DNA of 64,000 nt from Stenotrophomonas terrae (GCF_001431465.1 NZ_LDJJ01000010.1:62001-126000); one strand, 5' to 3'. Positions 20,123 through 29,234 are shown, counted from the first letter of the stretch. Notes: a model not told the origin generated them from the letters alone. Numbers and translations: made by a program.

Positions 20123-20794
20123 ATGCAAACTCTCCCATTCCCCCACGAATCGGCGACGCTGATGTTGGACGGCCCGGCCGGTCCTCTGGAAGTCGGTGTC
20201 GACCTGCCTGATGGCGAGGCCGCTGCCCGTCCCATCATCGCGGTCATCTGCCACCCGCTGTCCATCGAGGGCGGCAGCATGCACAACAAGGTGGTCACCA
20301 TGGTCTCGCGCGCGCTGCGCGACCTGGGCATCACCACCGTGCGTTTCAACTTCCGCAGCGTCGGCGCCTCGGCCGGTACCTACGACAACGGTGAAGGCGA
20401 AGCCGACGACCTGCGCGCGGTGGTCAACTGGGTGCGCAGTGAGCGCCCGGACGCCGCGCTGTGGTTGGCCGGCTTCAGCTTCGGCGCCTATGTGTCGCTG
20501 CGTGCCGCCGCACAACTGCAGCCGCAGGCGCTGATCTCGATCGCGCCGCCGGTTGGCCGCCGCACCTGGGATTTCTCCGAAGTACAGCCGCCGGCCAACT
20601 GGTTGGTGGTGCAGGGCGATGCCGACGAGGTCGTGGATGCACACAGCGTGTACCAATGGCTGGAGTCGCTGCCCAATCCGCCGCAGCTGGTGCGCATGCC
20701 CGATACCTCGCATTTCTTCCACCGCAAGTTGATCGACCTGCGTGGCGCGATCCAGCATGAAGTGCGGCGTTGGCTGCCCGACGGCAGCAACTGA
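20123..20794 (+). CDS. Alpha/beta hydrolase (COG2945-like)
   Basis: 223 aa. The fold is recognisable from ICHPLSIEGGSMHNKVVTM, RFNFRSVGASAGTYDNGEGE and the nucleophile elbow GFSFG, with Asp in GDADEVVDAH and the catalytic His in DTSHFFHRKL. Cytoplasmic serine hydrolases of this group have no settled substrate. The stop is followed after only two bases by the zapE start, so the two genes are probably translated together. Confidence 0.9.
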   Translation: MQTLPFPHESATLMLDGPAGPLEVGVDLPDGEAAARPIIAVICHPLSIEGGSMHNKVVTMVSRALRDLGITTVRFNFRSVGASAGTYDNGEGEADDLRAVVNWVRSERPDAALWLAGFSFGAYVSLRAAAQLQPQALISIAPPVGRRTWDFSEVQPPANWLVVQGDADEVVDAHSVYQWLESLPNPPQLVRMPDTSHFFHRKLIDLRGAIQHEVRRWLPDGSN

Positions 20795-20796
20795 GC

Positions 20797-21891
20797 ATGG
20801 ATGCAATGACCCCCTCACAACGCTACGCCGCCGGCGTGGCCCGCGGCGACTGGCGCGATGATGTTGCCCAGCATGCGGCCCTGGCCGAACTGGACCGCAT
20901 CCACCTGGCCATCGTCGACAGCGCGCAGGAAGGCTGGCTGGACCGGCTGTCGGCGTTCTGGAAGAAGCCCGAGCCGGTAAAGGGGCTGTACTTCTGGGGT
21001 GGCGTAGGCCGCGGCAAGACCTTCCTGGTCGACCTGTTCTACGACGGCCTGCCGATCGAGCAGAAGTACCGCACCCACTTCCATCGCTTCATGCGCGGCA
21101 TCCATGAGCAGCTGCACCTGCATCAGGGGCAGAGCGATCCGTTGGCCAAGATTGCCCAGCAGTGGCGCGACAAGCTGCGCGTGCTGGTGCTGGATGAGTT
21201 CTTCGTCACCGACATTGGTGATGCGATGTTGTTGGGGCGGCTGCTGGAGCGCCTGTTCGCCGAGGGCGTGACCCTGGTGACCACGTCCAATACCGCGGTT
21301 GAAAACCTCTACCTCAACGGCCTGCAACGCGACAGCTTCCTGCCGGCCATTGCGCTGCTGCAGAAGCATTGCGTCGAGCTGTACGCCGAAGGCACCGAGG
21401 ACTACCGCATGCGCGCGCTGACCCGCTCGCCGGTGTACCGCGCACCGCTGGATGAAGACAGCGATGCCTGGTTGGCCGGGCGCTGGAAGGAGCTGAGCGG
21501 TGCCGAGGAGGCACGTGGCGGCAATATCCAGATCGAAGGCCGCAAGATCCCGGTGCGTGGCCGCGGCAAGAGCATCGCCTGGTTCGATTTCGCCGCCCTG
21601 TGCGAAGGCCCGCGCGGTCCTGCGGACTACATCGAGATCGCGCGTGAGTTCACCACGGTGCTGCTGGGTGGCATCCCGCATTTCGATCGCATGAACGAAG
21701 ACGCGGCACGTCGTTTCGTCAACCTGATCGACGAGCTGTACGACCGCCAGGTCAACCTGGTCTGCACCGCGCAGGACGCACCGCCCCTGCTGTACAGCGG
21801 TACCCGCCTGGCCGGCGCCTTCGAACGCACCGCCAGCCGCCTGATCGAGATGCAGAGCGCCGAGTACCTGGGCACCGCCCACCGCCACTGA
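20797..21891 (+). CDS. zapE: Cell-division ATPase ZapE (AFG1-like)
   Basis: 364 aa, matching the family length. Walker A GGVGRGKT occurs at about 68-75 and Walker B VLVLDEFFV at about 131. The conserved THFHRFMRGIH, TTSNTAVENLYLNGLQR and SRLIEMQSAEYL blocks identify ZapE. In E. coli ZapE associates with the Z ring late in division and destabilises FtsZ polymers in an ATP-dependent way. It overlaps no gene but starts two bases after the hydrolase stop. A cluster of SMAG palindromes begins five bases downstream and may protect the 3' end. Confidence 0.95.
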   Translation: MDAMTPSQRYAAGVARGDWRDDVAQHAALAELDRIHLAIVDSAQEGWLDRLSAFWKKPEPVKGLYFWGGVGRGKTFLVDLFYDGLPIEQKYRTHFHRFMRGIHEQLHLHQGQSDPLAKIAQQWRDKLRVLVLDEFFVTDIGDAMLLGRLLERLFAEGVTLVTTSNTAVENLYLNGLQRDSFLPAIALLQKHCVELYAEGTEDYRMRALTRSPVYRAPLDEDSDAWLAGRWKELSGAEEARGGNIQIEGRKIPVRGRGKSIAWFDFAALCEGPRGPADYIEIAREFTTVLLGGIPHFDRMNEDAARRFVNLIDELYDRQVNLVCTAQDAPPLLYSGTRLAGAFERTASRLIEMQSAEYLGTAHRH

Positions 21892-21895
21892 GCCG

Positions 21896-22092
21896 GTAGT
21901 GCCGAGCCATGCTCGGCAAGCAAGCCCCTGTAGTGCCGAGCCATGCTCGGCAAGGGGCATTCCCGATAAAGCATCCCTGTAGTGCCGAGCCATGCTCGGC
22001 AATGGGCATTACCGGGAATGCTTCTGCCGAGCATGGCTCGGCACTACCATGGGCTATCGGTAAAGCCTCTGCCGAGCATGGCTCGGCACTAC
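21896..22092. repeat. Cluster of five SMAG (GAG-type) REP palindromes
   Basis: Five 23-bp copies of GTAGT + GCCGAGCCATGCTCGGC + A occur at 21896-21918, 21930-21952 and 21979-22001 (forward) and at 22025-22047 and 22070-22092 (reverse). Each copy is a stem-loop with the tetra-base GTAG at the foot. The forward and reverse copies form larger dimers. This is the repeat family typical of Stenotrophomonas and is mobilised by a RAYT transposase, none of which is encoded in this window. Confidence 0.95.
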
Positions 22093-22178
22093 GGAGTGCC
22101 TGCTTTAACCCCACTGCCCATCCACATCCGTTCCTATCCGCGTACGCCGCATCACGCGGCTCGCATGGAGCAGGAATC

Positions 22179-23681
22179 ATGGGTAGCTCGAAGCTTGTAA
22201 ACAGGCCGGCAGTTCGCAGCATGGCGCTGGCCGCCGCAGTGACGTTGTTGCTCGGCCTGCCGGTGGCAGCGGCGGTTCGCCATACCCCGTTCCCGGTCGC
22301 GGAGAGCAGCGGTGATCTCAAGGCGCCGGCCACGCAGCGCGCTCGCCAGACTCAACCCAACTTCCACGCGCCCGCTGCCACCATCTGCAGCGATACGCCG
22401 GTACTGCGCGAGGTCGCCGATCCCAGCCCGAAGCCGCAGCAGCACAACATCGCTGCGGGAGAATCCCGGCTGCGGCGTGGTGATGGCACCCATGCGGTGG
22501 CGAAGATGATCGCGCCACCTTCTCCACCGGCACCGCCCGCACCTTCGCCTGTTGCAGCCGTCGTCGAAGCGGCCGCTGACGCCAGCTACGCCGCTGCGGA
22601 AATGCCGATGGCGCCGGTTTCCGGCAGCAGTGCCGTGCGCCAGCAGCAGGTGGCGGTTACCGCCGGTGTGGTCGACGACAACGCCGACTTCGCCGCCTTC
22701 CAGCAGTTCCTGCAAGGTCACGAGGAAGCAAACAACCTGGGCCGTGATGTCAGCGTGCGCCAGCGCCTACAGGTGGTGGATGCGCAGGGCCGCCCAGTGC
22801 CGGATGCGGAGGTGGCGGTAAGCGCCCGCAATGGTGCACGGATGTGGGCGCGCACCGACGCCGGTGGCCAGGTGTGGGTGCACCCCAACGCTTTCGATGA
22901 CCGTGATTCGGACAGCTATCAGGTGCAGGTGCGGCGCGCCGGCAGGACGGTGACCGCAGCCCTGCAGCGCGGGCAGAAGAATGCATTGCAGGTGATAGTG
23001 GCCGATGCGCCGTTGCCAGCGCGGGCAAAACTCGATCTGGTGTTCATGGTCGACGCCACCGGCTCGATGGCCGATGAAATCGACAAGCTGCGTGACTCCC
23101 TGCAGGGGATCGTGCGCGATATCGCGAAGCTGCCGTCCAATCCGGATATCTGCCTGGGACTGGTGACCTACCGTGACCGTGGCGACGAATACTTCGTGCG
23201 CGGTTGGGACCTGAGCAACAACGTGGCTGCCTTCCAGAAGGCGCTGGATGGCGTGCAGGCCAATGGCGGTGGCGACTATCCGGAAGCGATGAACGAGGCT
23301 TTTGATCATGCGGTGCAGTCGATGAACTGGCGCGGCACCTCGACCACGCGTCTGCTGGTGTCGCTGGCCGACGCGCCACCGCATATGGATTACCCGCAGC
23401 CGCGTTACGAACAGACCATGCTGGCGGCGTTGGGCAAGGGCATCAAGGTGTTGAGCGTGGCCGCATCGGGCCAGGACACGACCGGCGAGATCGCGCAGCG
23501 GCAGATCGCCCAGTACACCGGTGGTCGTTTCATCTTCCTCACCTACAAGGATGCAAGTGACCCCTCAAGTGGGCCGGGCAGTGAGACCGTGCATGAGGTG
23601 GAGAACTATTCGGTCGATACCCTGGACACGCTGGTGGTGCGGCTGGTGCGTGAGGAGCTGGCGCAGTTGCCGAAGGGGTGA
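22179..23681 (+). CDS. Secreted von Willebrand factor A domain protein
   Basis: 500 aa from ATG 22179 (GGAGCAGGA just upstream). The signal peptide is MALAAAVTLLLGLPVAAAV after a short n-region. A low-complexity Pro/Ala region (SPPAPPAPSPVAAVV) lies near 110. A carboxypeptidase-regulatory-like segment (RQRLQVVDAQGRPVPDAEVA, residues about 190-270) precedes a vWA domain with a MIDAS-type DATGSM and later SLADAPPHMD. It is probably a periplasmic or surface protein that binds a ligand through Mg2+. Its partner is unknown. SMAG clusters flank it on both sides. Confidence 0.85.
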   Translation: MGSSKLVNRPAVRSMALAAAVTLLLGLPVAAAVRHTPFPVAESSGDLKAPATQRARQTQPNFHAPAATICSDTPVLREVADPSPKPQQHNIAAGESRLRRGDGTHAVAKMIAPPSPPAPPAPSPVAAVVEAAADASYAAAEMPMAPVSGSSAVRQQQVAVTAGVVDDNADFAAFQQFLQGHEEANNLGRDVSVRQRLQVVDAQGRPVPDAEVAVSARNGARMWARTDAGGQVWVHPNAFDDRDSDSYQVQVRRAGRTVTAALQRGQKNALQVIVADAPLPARAKLDLVFMVDATGSMADEIDKLRDSLQGIVRDIAKLPSNPDICLGLVTYRDRGDEYFVRGWDLSNNVAAFQKALDGVQANGGGDYPEAMNEAFDHAVQSMNWRGTSTTRLLVSLADAPPHMDYPQPRYEQTMLAALGKGIKVLSVAASGQDTTGEIAQRQIAQYTGGRFIFLTYKDASDPSSGPGSETVHEVENYSVDTLDTLVVRLVREELAQLPKG

Positions 23682-23693
23682 GGCTGCGCTCCC

Positions 23694-23867
23694 TCCCTTT
23701 GGCGTAGCCAAGGGGAGGGTTGGGGAGGGGTTGGCTTTTTGCGGCCTCTCAGGCAATGCCAGCTTCGCGGCTTACGCCGCTCCTACAAGACCAGGCCCTG
23801 TAGTGCCGAGCCATGCTCGGCAGGGGCTCTACCGGTAACGCCTCTGCCGAGCATGGCTCGGCACTAC
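23694..23867. repeat. Mixed repeat cluster: CTCCC inverted repeat, REP fragment and two SMAG copies
   Basis: CTCCCTCCCTTTGGCGTAGC with the complementary CCAAGGGGAGGG starts the block. A TCGCGGCTTACGCCGCTCCT palindrome lies near 23765. SMAG copies in opposite orientation lie at 23800-23822 and 23845-23867 and can pair with each other as a long hairpin between two convergent genes. Confidence 0.85.
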
Positions 23868-23876
23868 GGTGGGTCT

Positions 23877-24686
23877 TCAGCGCGATGGCGGTGCGATGCT
23901 GTTGTCCTGGACATCTTCACTCGCCGTCATCATCGTGGCATCACCAGTCAGGCGCATCATCTGCAGCGCCTGTCCCTGCAGGCGGAACTCCAATGCCGAT
24001 TGCAGCCGGTCCAGCGCCTGCACTTGCGCGCACAGCGACAAGGCGTGCTGCTCCAATGCACGGGTGCGGCCCTGCAGCCGCTGTTCCAGTTCTGCATCGA
24101 GCTTGTCGGTGCGCCGTTCCAGCTTGTCCTCGCCACCGGTGAACACCGCCCACAACACGCTGCGGGCAATCGAGCCGCTCAGGCTTTCGGCCGCTTCCTC
24201 CACCCGTGCGTCGAAGCCTTCGTCGAACAGGTCCTGCTCCCAACGGCCACGGCCGATGGTGTTGTCGACAAAACGCTCGGCTTCCCTGCGCAGCTTGCGC
24301 ACCTTGCGTGAGTTTTTGTCGCCGGTCAGTGCGGCGTAGACCGCATCCAGCGTGTCGAAGCTGATGCCCACCGATTCCCTGGCGATGCCGGTTACCGCCG
24401 GCATCAGTTGGCGCACGCCGTTCTCCAGTGCGCGCAGGCGTTGTGCATCAGCGGCCGATACCGTCTGCATGTGGTTGTCGATGCTCAGCTGGCCATCGTG
24501 GAACACGATCTCGCGCATCGGCAATGCATCGCGGCGCAGCCAGATGCCGCCGCCGTCGACCAGTACGTTGTAGTCGGTGGACACACCGCATTGATCGGCG
24601 GACAGGTCCGGTGCCTTGACCGGGCCGGCCTGTACGGCCAGCGGCAGCAGCAGGGCCAGTGAACTGGCAATGGGCAGCAGGCGCAT
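23877..24686 (-). CDS. DUF2884 (YggN-like) secreted protein
   Basis: 269 aa with a clear signal peptide (MRLLPIASSLALLLPLAVQA). The mature part has the YggN-type pattern VLVDGGGIWLRRD...IVFHDGQLSI, followed by a long helical C-terminal half rich in Arg and Glu (RKVRKLRREAERF). The function of the family is unknown. It stands alone, convergent with the vWA gene. Confidence 0.8.
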   Translation of the reverse strand: MRLLPIASSLALLLPLAVQAGPVKAPDLSADQCGVSTDYNVLVDGGGIWLRRDALPMREIVFHDGQLSIDNHMQTVSAADAQRLRALENGVRQLMPAVTGIARESVGISFDTLDAVYAALTGDKNSRKVRKLRREAERFVDNTIGRGRWEQDLFDEGFDARVEEAAESLSGSIARSVLWAVFTGGEDKLERRTDKLDAELEQRLQGRTRALEQHALSLCAQVQALDRLQSALEFRLQGQALQMMRLTGDATMMTASEDVQDNSIAPPSR

Positions 24687-24934
24687 GGCGGGAATCTCGT
24701 GCCGGGGATTGTGTCCAGCTTGGCCATTCGCGCGGCTGACGGCGTCGGCCGGAAGTCACGTCGGCCGATTTCATCTGGAATTTACGTTGTTCAGGCAGTC
24801 ACGACGCCGGCAAAAAAACTGCGCGGAACGCTTGACTGCGCAGTCCAATCCGGCAGTTGGTCCGGCCGCTTTGGCAGCCCGCGACAGCCAGCCCTTGTGC
24901 CGCAAGGCTTGGCGCATTTTTACTAGATTTGGTG

Positions 24935-24963
24935 TTGACCCTGTCATACACCCCCACTATCTT
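24935..24963 (+). promoter_or_regulatory. Sigma-70-type promoter of the riboswitch-nrdAB transcript
   Basis: TTGACC (24935-24940) and TATCTT (24958-24963) are separated by exactly 17 bp. Transcription would start near 24970, at the beginning of the cobalamin aptamer. Confidence 0.7.
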
Positions 24964-24964
24964 G

Positions 24965-25165
24965 TGCCTCGTCGGTTCCAGCGGGGCGTGCCTCGTTGGA
25001 TTGAAAGGGAAGCCGGTGACGCCGTTAAGGCCATTCCGGCACTGCCCCGCAGCGGTAATTGGGAACGACCCCGCCACACAGCACTGAGGCAAGCGGCCTT
25101 GGGAAGCGGCGGAGTAGGAAGAAGGCCACGGCCTTCGCGCCCATGAGTCCGAAGACCTGCCGACA
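24965..25165 (+). promoter_or_regulatory. Cobalamin (B12) riboswitch
   Basis: All the family landmarks occur in order: AAAGGGAAGCCGGTG (25003-25017), CCGGCACTGCCCCGCAGCGG, a GGAACGA segment, CACTGAGG, GGGAAGCGG and GGAAGAAGGC. Last comes the B12 box AGTCCGAAGACCTGCCG at 25146-25162. It lies on the nrdA strand about 210 nt before the coding start. The leader between them has strong hairpins, first CCACGCG/CGCGTGG at 25167-25188, which could be the expression platform. Binding of adenosylcobalamin would be expected to lower nrdAB expression. Confidence 0.95.
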
Positions 25166-25373
25166 GCCACGCGATGCACACCGCGTGGTGCCGGCTGCGG
25201 TGTCTTCGAGGGGAAGACGGCTGGTGACGTGGTGCCGTGGCTGCTGCGACCGTCGGGTCGTGGGCCGTCGCGGCTGCTGCGACGCCGTCCTTCCATGCTC
25301 GCGTCTCCGTACCGGCTCTGCTTTCTGCGCGGGCAGGAGCTGCGTGCATAACGTTTGCAAGGACACCATCGTC

Positions 25374-27758
25374 GTGACTGCCACTCATACTGAAGTCGCT
25401 CCGGCTGAAGCCGGTTTTGAACTGACCCCGCCGCCGACCGCCACCGCCATGAGCGTGACCAAGCGCAATGGCAGCACCGAGCCGGTAGACCTGAACAAGA
25501 TTGTCCGCGCCATCCAGCGCTGCTGCGAGGGCCTGCATGCGGTGGACCCGATGCGCGTGGCCACCCGCACCATCTCCGGCCTGTACAACGGCGCCAGCAC
25601 CCAGGAACTGGATGAGCTGTCGATCCGTACCGCCGCGCTGCTGATCGGCGAAGAGCCCGAATACGGCCGTCTGGCCGCGCGCCTGCTGGCCAACTTCATC
25701 GGCAAGGAAGTGTCCGGGCAGGAGATCCATGCGTTCTCGCAGTCGGTCGGCCGTGGCCACGAAGTGGGCCTGATCAACGACCGCCTGCTCAACTTCGTGC
25801 AGGTCAATGCACGCAAGCTCAACGATGCGATCGATCCGGGCTACGACCTGAACTTCGATTACTTCGGTCTGCGCACCATGTATGACCGCTACCTGCTGCG
25901 TCACCCGCATACGCGCAAGGTCATCGAGACCCCGCAGCAGTTCTTCCTGCGCATCGCCAGCGCGCTGAGCGAGGACGTGCCCGAAGCATTGGCGCTGTAC
26001 CAGCGCCTGGGCAGCCTGGACTATCTGCCGTCCAGCCCGACCCTGTTCAACGCCGGCACCAGCCACGAGCAGCTGTCCTCGTGCTTCCTGCTGGATTCGC
26101 CGCAGGATTCGCTGGAGTCCATCTATGACCGCTATGCCGATATCGCGCAGCTGTCCAAGTTCAGCGGCGGCATCGGCGTCAGCTATACCCGCGTGCGTTC
26201 GCGCGGCTCGCTGATCAAGTCGACCAACGGCCACTCCAACGGCATCGTGCCGTGGTTGAAGACGCTCGATTCCTCGGTGGCTGCGGTCAACCAGGGTGGC
26301 AAGCGCAAGGGCGCGGCCTGCGTGTATCTGGAAACCTGGCACGCCGACATCGAGGACTTCCTCGAGCTGCGCGACAACGCCGGTGACGATTCGCGCCGCA
26401 CCCACAACCTCAACCTGGCCAACTGGGTGCCGGACCTGTTCATGCAGCGCGTGGAAGCGGACCAGGAATGGTCGCTGTTCGATCCGCGCGTGGTGCCGGA
26501 GCTCACCGACTTGTACGGCCCGGCCTTCGAGCAGGCCTACCTGCAGGCTGAAACCCAGGGCAAGGCGCGCAAGAGCGTGTCCGCGCGCAAGCTGTATTCG
26601 CGGATGATGCGCACCCTGGCCGAGACCGGCAACGGCTGGATGACGTTCAAGGACAAGTGCAACCTGGCCAGCAACCAGACCCTGCGCGCCGGCAACGTGA
26701 TCCACCTGTCCAACCTGTGCACCGAGATCCTGGAGATCACCTCCAACGATGAGACCGCGGTCTGCAACCTGGGCTCGATCAACCTGGGCAACCACCTCGA
26801 CGCCCACGGCGACTTCGATTTCGAGAAGCTGGCCGAGACCGTGCGCCTGGCCGTGCGCCAGCTCGACCGCGTCATCGACCTGAACTTCTATCCGATTGAA
26901 ACCGCCCGCCGCGGCAACCTGCGCTGGCGCCCGGTCGGGCTGGGCTGCATGGGCCTGCAGGACGTGTTCTTCCGCAAGCGCATGGCGTTTGATTCGGACG
27001 AAGCCCGCGCGCTGTCGGCCAGGATCGCCGAGGCCATCTACTTCCACGCACTGGAAGTGTCCTGCGAACTGGCTCAGGAACGTGGCAAGCATCCCTCGTT
27101 CAACGACACTCGTGCCGCCCATGGCGAACTGCAGTTCGACGCCTGGAACGTGGTGCCGGCCGACGTCGAGCGCTGGGACGCGCTGCGTGAGCGCATCAAG
27201 CAGCACGGCCTGCGCAACTCGCTGATGATCGCCATTGCGCCCACCGCCACCATCGCCTCGATTGCCGGTTGCTACGAATGCGTGGAACCGCAGGTCTCCA
27301 ACCTGTTCAAGCGCGAAACCCTGTCCGGTGACTTCCTGCAGATCAACCGTCATCTGGTAGGCGAGCTGAAGCAGCTGGGTATGTGGACCGCGGAGATGCG
27401 CGATGCGATCAAGCTGGCTGACGGTTCTATCCAGAACCTGCCGCAGATCCCGGAAACGCTGCGGCACATCTACCGCACCGCTTGGGAACTGCCGATGCGT
27501 TCGCTGATCGACATGGCCGCTGACCGCGGCGCCTTCATCGACCAGTCGGCCTCGCTCAACCTTTTCATGGAAAGCCCGAACATCGGTGCGATGTCGTCCA
27601 TGTACATGTACGCGTGGAAGAAGGGCATCAAGACCACCTATTACCTGCGTTCGCGTCCGGCCACCAAGATCGCCAAGACCACGGTCAGCAGCTACACCCC
27701 GGTTGAGGCCGTGGCCTGCTCGCTGGAAAACCCGGAAGCCTGCGAAGCCTGCCAGTAA
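25374..27758 (+). CDS. nrdA: Ribonucleoside-diphosphate reductase class Ia, alpha subunit
   Basis: 794 aa from GTG 25374, with AAGGA ten bases upstream. An ATP-cone allosteric domain starts at MSVTKRNGSTEPVDLNKIVR. The catalytic barrel shows SSCFLLDS, HLSNLCTEILEI (catalytic Cys and Glu), VCNLGSINLG, and MIAIAPTATIASIAGCYECV. A C-terminal CEAC pair can re-reduce the active site. It makes deoxyribonucleotides with NrdB and needs no B12. The long in-frame extension upstream runs through the riboswitch and is not coding. Control by the B12 riboswitch implies a cobalamin-dependent reductase (NrdJ) elsewhere in the genome. Confidence 0.97.
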   Translation: MTATHTEVAPAEAGFELTPPPTATAMSVTKRNGSTEPVDLNKIVRAIQRCCEGLHAVDPMRVATRTISGLYNGASTQELDELSIRTAALLIGEEPEYGRLAARLLANFIGKEVSGQEIHAFSQSVGRGHEVGLINDRLLNFVQVNARKLNDAIDPGYDLNFDYFGLRTMYDRYLLRHPHTRKVIETPQQFFLRIASALSEDVPEALALYQRLGSLDYLPSSPTLFNAGTSHEQLSSCFLLDSPQDSLESIYDRYADIAQLSKFSGGIGVSYTRVRSRGSLIKSTNGHSNGIVPWLKTLDSSVAAVNQGGKRKGAACVYLETWHADIEDFLELRDNAGDDSRRTHNLNLANWVPDLFMQRVEADQEWSLFDPRVVPELTDLYGPAFEQAYLQAETQGKARKSVSARKLYSRMMRTLAETGNGWMTFKDKCNLASNQTLRAGNVIHLSNLCTEILEITSNDETAVCNLGSINLGNHLDAHGDFDFEKLAETVRLAVRQLDRVIDLNFYPIETARRGNLRWRPVGLGCMGLQDVFFRKRMAFDSDEARALSARIAEAIYFHALEVSCELAQERGKHPSFNDTRAAHGELQFDAWNVVPADVERWDALRERIKQHGLRNSLMIAIAPTATIASIAGCYECVEPQVSNLFKRETLSGDFLQINRHLVGELKQLGMWTAEMRDAIKLADGSIQNLPQIPETLRHIYRTAWELPMRSLIDMAADRGAFIDQSASLNLFMESPNIGAMSSMYMYAWKKGIKTTYYLRSRPATKIAKTTVSSYTPVEAVACSLENPEACEACQ

Positions 27759-27767
27759 CCGCTCAAG

Positions 27768-27888
27768 CCCCTCTCCCGCCCGCGGGAGAGGGGTTGGGGT
27801 GCGGGCGCTCTGCAAGCAAGCAAACCCAAGCCTCCCAGTACCAACCCTCATCCGGCGCTACGCGCCACCTTCTCCCGCAGGGAGAAGG
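27768..27888. repeat. Two inverted repeats between nrdA and nrdB
   Basis: CCCCTCTCCCG/CGGGAGAGGGG (27768-27793) and CCTTCTCCC-GCA-GGGAGAAGG (27868-27888) lie within the 145-bp gap. The second ends 15 bp before the nrdB start. Neither has a U tract. They could stabilise the nrdA message or attenuate nrdB. Confidence 0.75.
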
Positions 27889-27903
27889 GAATGGAGATCC
27901 AAT

Positions 27904-28923
27904 ATGTCCGAGTCCCCCCGTCAAATGCTGCTCGATCCCGGTTTCGAGCTGACCCTGCGTCCGATGCGTTACCCGGACTTCTACGAGATGTACCGCAACG
28001 CCATCAAGAACAGCTGGACGGTGGAGGAGATCAATTTCCAGATCGACATCACCGACCTGCACCAGAAGATGTCGCCGGCCGATCAGCACCTGATCCATCG
28101 TTTGGTGGCGTTCTTCGCCACCGGCGATTCCATCGTGTCGAACAACCTGGTGCTGAACCTGTACCAGCACCTCAATGCGCCGGAAGCGCGCATGTACCTG
28201 TCGCGCCAGCTGTATGAAGAAGCGCTGCACGTGCAGTTCTACCTGACCCTTCTGGACAACTACCTGCCGGACCCTGAAGAACGCTTCAAGGCCTTCGCGG
28301 CGGTGGAGAACATCGACTCGATCAAGAAGAAGGCCGACTTCTGCTTCAAGTGGATCGACTCGCTGCAGGAAACCAAGCGCCTGGAAACCCGTGAGGACCG
28401 CCGCCAGTTCCTGCTCAACCAGATCTGCTTTGCCGCCTGCATCGAAGGCCTGTTCTTCTTTGCCGCCTTTGCCTACGTGTACTACTTCCGTTCGCGCGGC
28501 CTGCTGCCGGGCCTGGCTTCGGGTACCAACTGGGTGTTCCGCGACGAGAGCTGCCACATGGAATTCGCGTTCGAGTGCGTGCGCAAGATCCGCGCCGAGG
28601 AACCCGATCTGTTCGACGCGAAGATGGAGCAGGAGGTCTACCAGATGCTGGAAGAGGCGATCGAGTGCGAAGTGCAGTTCGCCGAGGACGTGCTGTCCGG
28701 TGGCGTGGCTGGCATTTCCACCCGCGACATGCGCCAGTACCTGCAGCACTGTGCCGACAACCATTTCCTGAAGCTGGGCATGGCCAAGAAGTACAACGTG
28801 CGCAACCCGCTACCGTTCATGGAATTGCAGGACGTGCAGGAACTGACCAACTTCTTCGAACGCCGTGCGTCTGCCTACCAGGTCGGCGTGCAGGGTGAAG
28901 TAGCGTTCGATATGGCGTTTTGA
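27904..28923 (+). CDS. nrdB: Ribonucleoside-diphosphate reductase class Ia, beta subunit
   Basis: 339 aa, ATG preceded by GGAG at a good distance. Di-iron ligands are in place: FFATGDSIVSNN (Asp), YEEALHVQFY (Glu, His and, four residues after the His, the radical Tyr) and the later RDESCHMEFAFE and ECEVQFAED helices. It houses the stable tyrosyl radical that starts catalysis in NrdA. It is co-directional with nrdA across a repeat-containing gap and probably shares the B12-controlled promoter. Confidence 0.97.
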   Translation: MSESPRQMLLDPGFELTLRPMRYPDFYEMYRNAIKNSWTVEEINFQIDITDLHQKMSPADQHLIHRLVAFFATGDSIVSNNLVLNLYQHLNAPEARMYLSRQLYEEALHVQFYLTLLDNYLPDPEERFKAFAAVENIDSIKKKADFCFKWIDSLQETKRLETREDRRQFLLNQICFAACIEGLFFFAAFAYVYYFRSRGLLPGLASGTNWVFRDESCHMEFAFECVRKIRAEEPDLFDAKMEQEVYQMLEEAIECEVQFAEDVLSGGVAGISTRDMRQYLQHCADNHFLKLGMAKKYNVRNPLPFMELQDVQELTNFFERRASAYQVGVQGEVAFDMAF

Positions 28924-28954
28924 TTTTCTCCCTCGCGTGCGCCAAGCGCGCTGG

Positions 28955-29234
28955 TCTCCCTCCCTTTCACCGCAGGTGAAGGGGAGGGCTGGGGAGGGGT
29001 GCTTCAGGCTCTACACGCAAAGCCTGTTCGCTTTTTTCAGGATGCTCAGGCAACAGCAACAGCATCGCTCCCCAACCCTCCCCTGCGCGTTGCGCAAGGG
29101 AGGGGGTAGAGCGGAGCGTCGCGGCTGCGCTTGTCTCCCTCCCTTTCACCGCAGGTGAAGGGGAGGGTTGGGGAGGGGTGCTTCTGAGCTTCTGAGGCTT
29201 TATCGGCTTCGCGGCTTGCGCCGCTCCTGCAAAG
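28955..29234. repeat. Three copies of a CTCCC/GGGAG inverted repeat plus a REP fragment
   Basis: The 382 bp between nrdB and the thioesterase hold no gene. Copies 1 (28955-28999) and 3 (about 29140-29180) are almost identical (CCCTTTCACCGCAGGTGAAG inside GGGAGG arms). Copy 2 (about 29068-29107) is in the reverse sense. A CTTCGCGGCTTGCGCCGCTC element ends the block at about 29210-29230. Confidence 0.75.

Noticed and set aside
21896..22092. CRISPR array
   Set aside because: The repeats are palindromic, occur in both orientations and have irregular spacers of 11-26 bp. They are SMAG/REP elements.
25059..25373. N-terminal extension of nrdA into the leader
   Set aside because: It would translate the cobalamin aptamer and is low-complexity Arg/Cys/Gly. 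GTG 25374 has a ribosome-binding site.
24957..27851. Minus-strand open frame of 964 codons opposite nrdA
   Set aside because: It is the mirror of a well-conserved plus-strand gene and riboswitch in high-G+C DNA, with no domain of its own.
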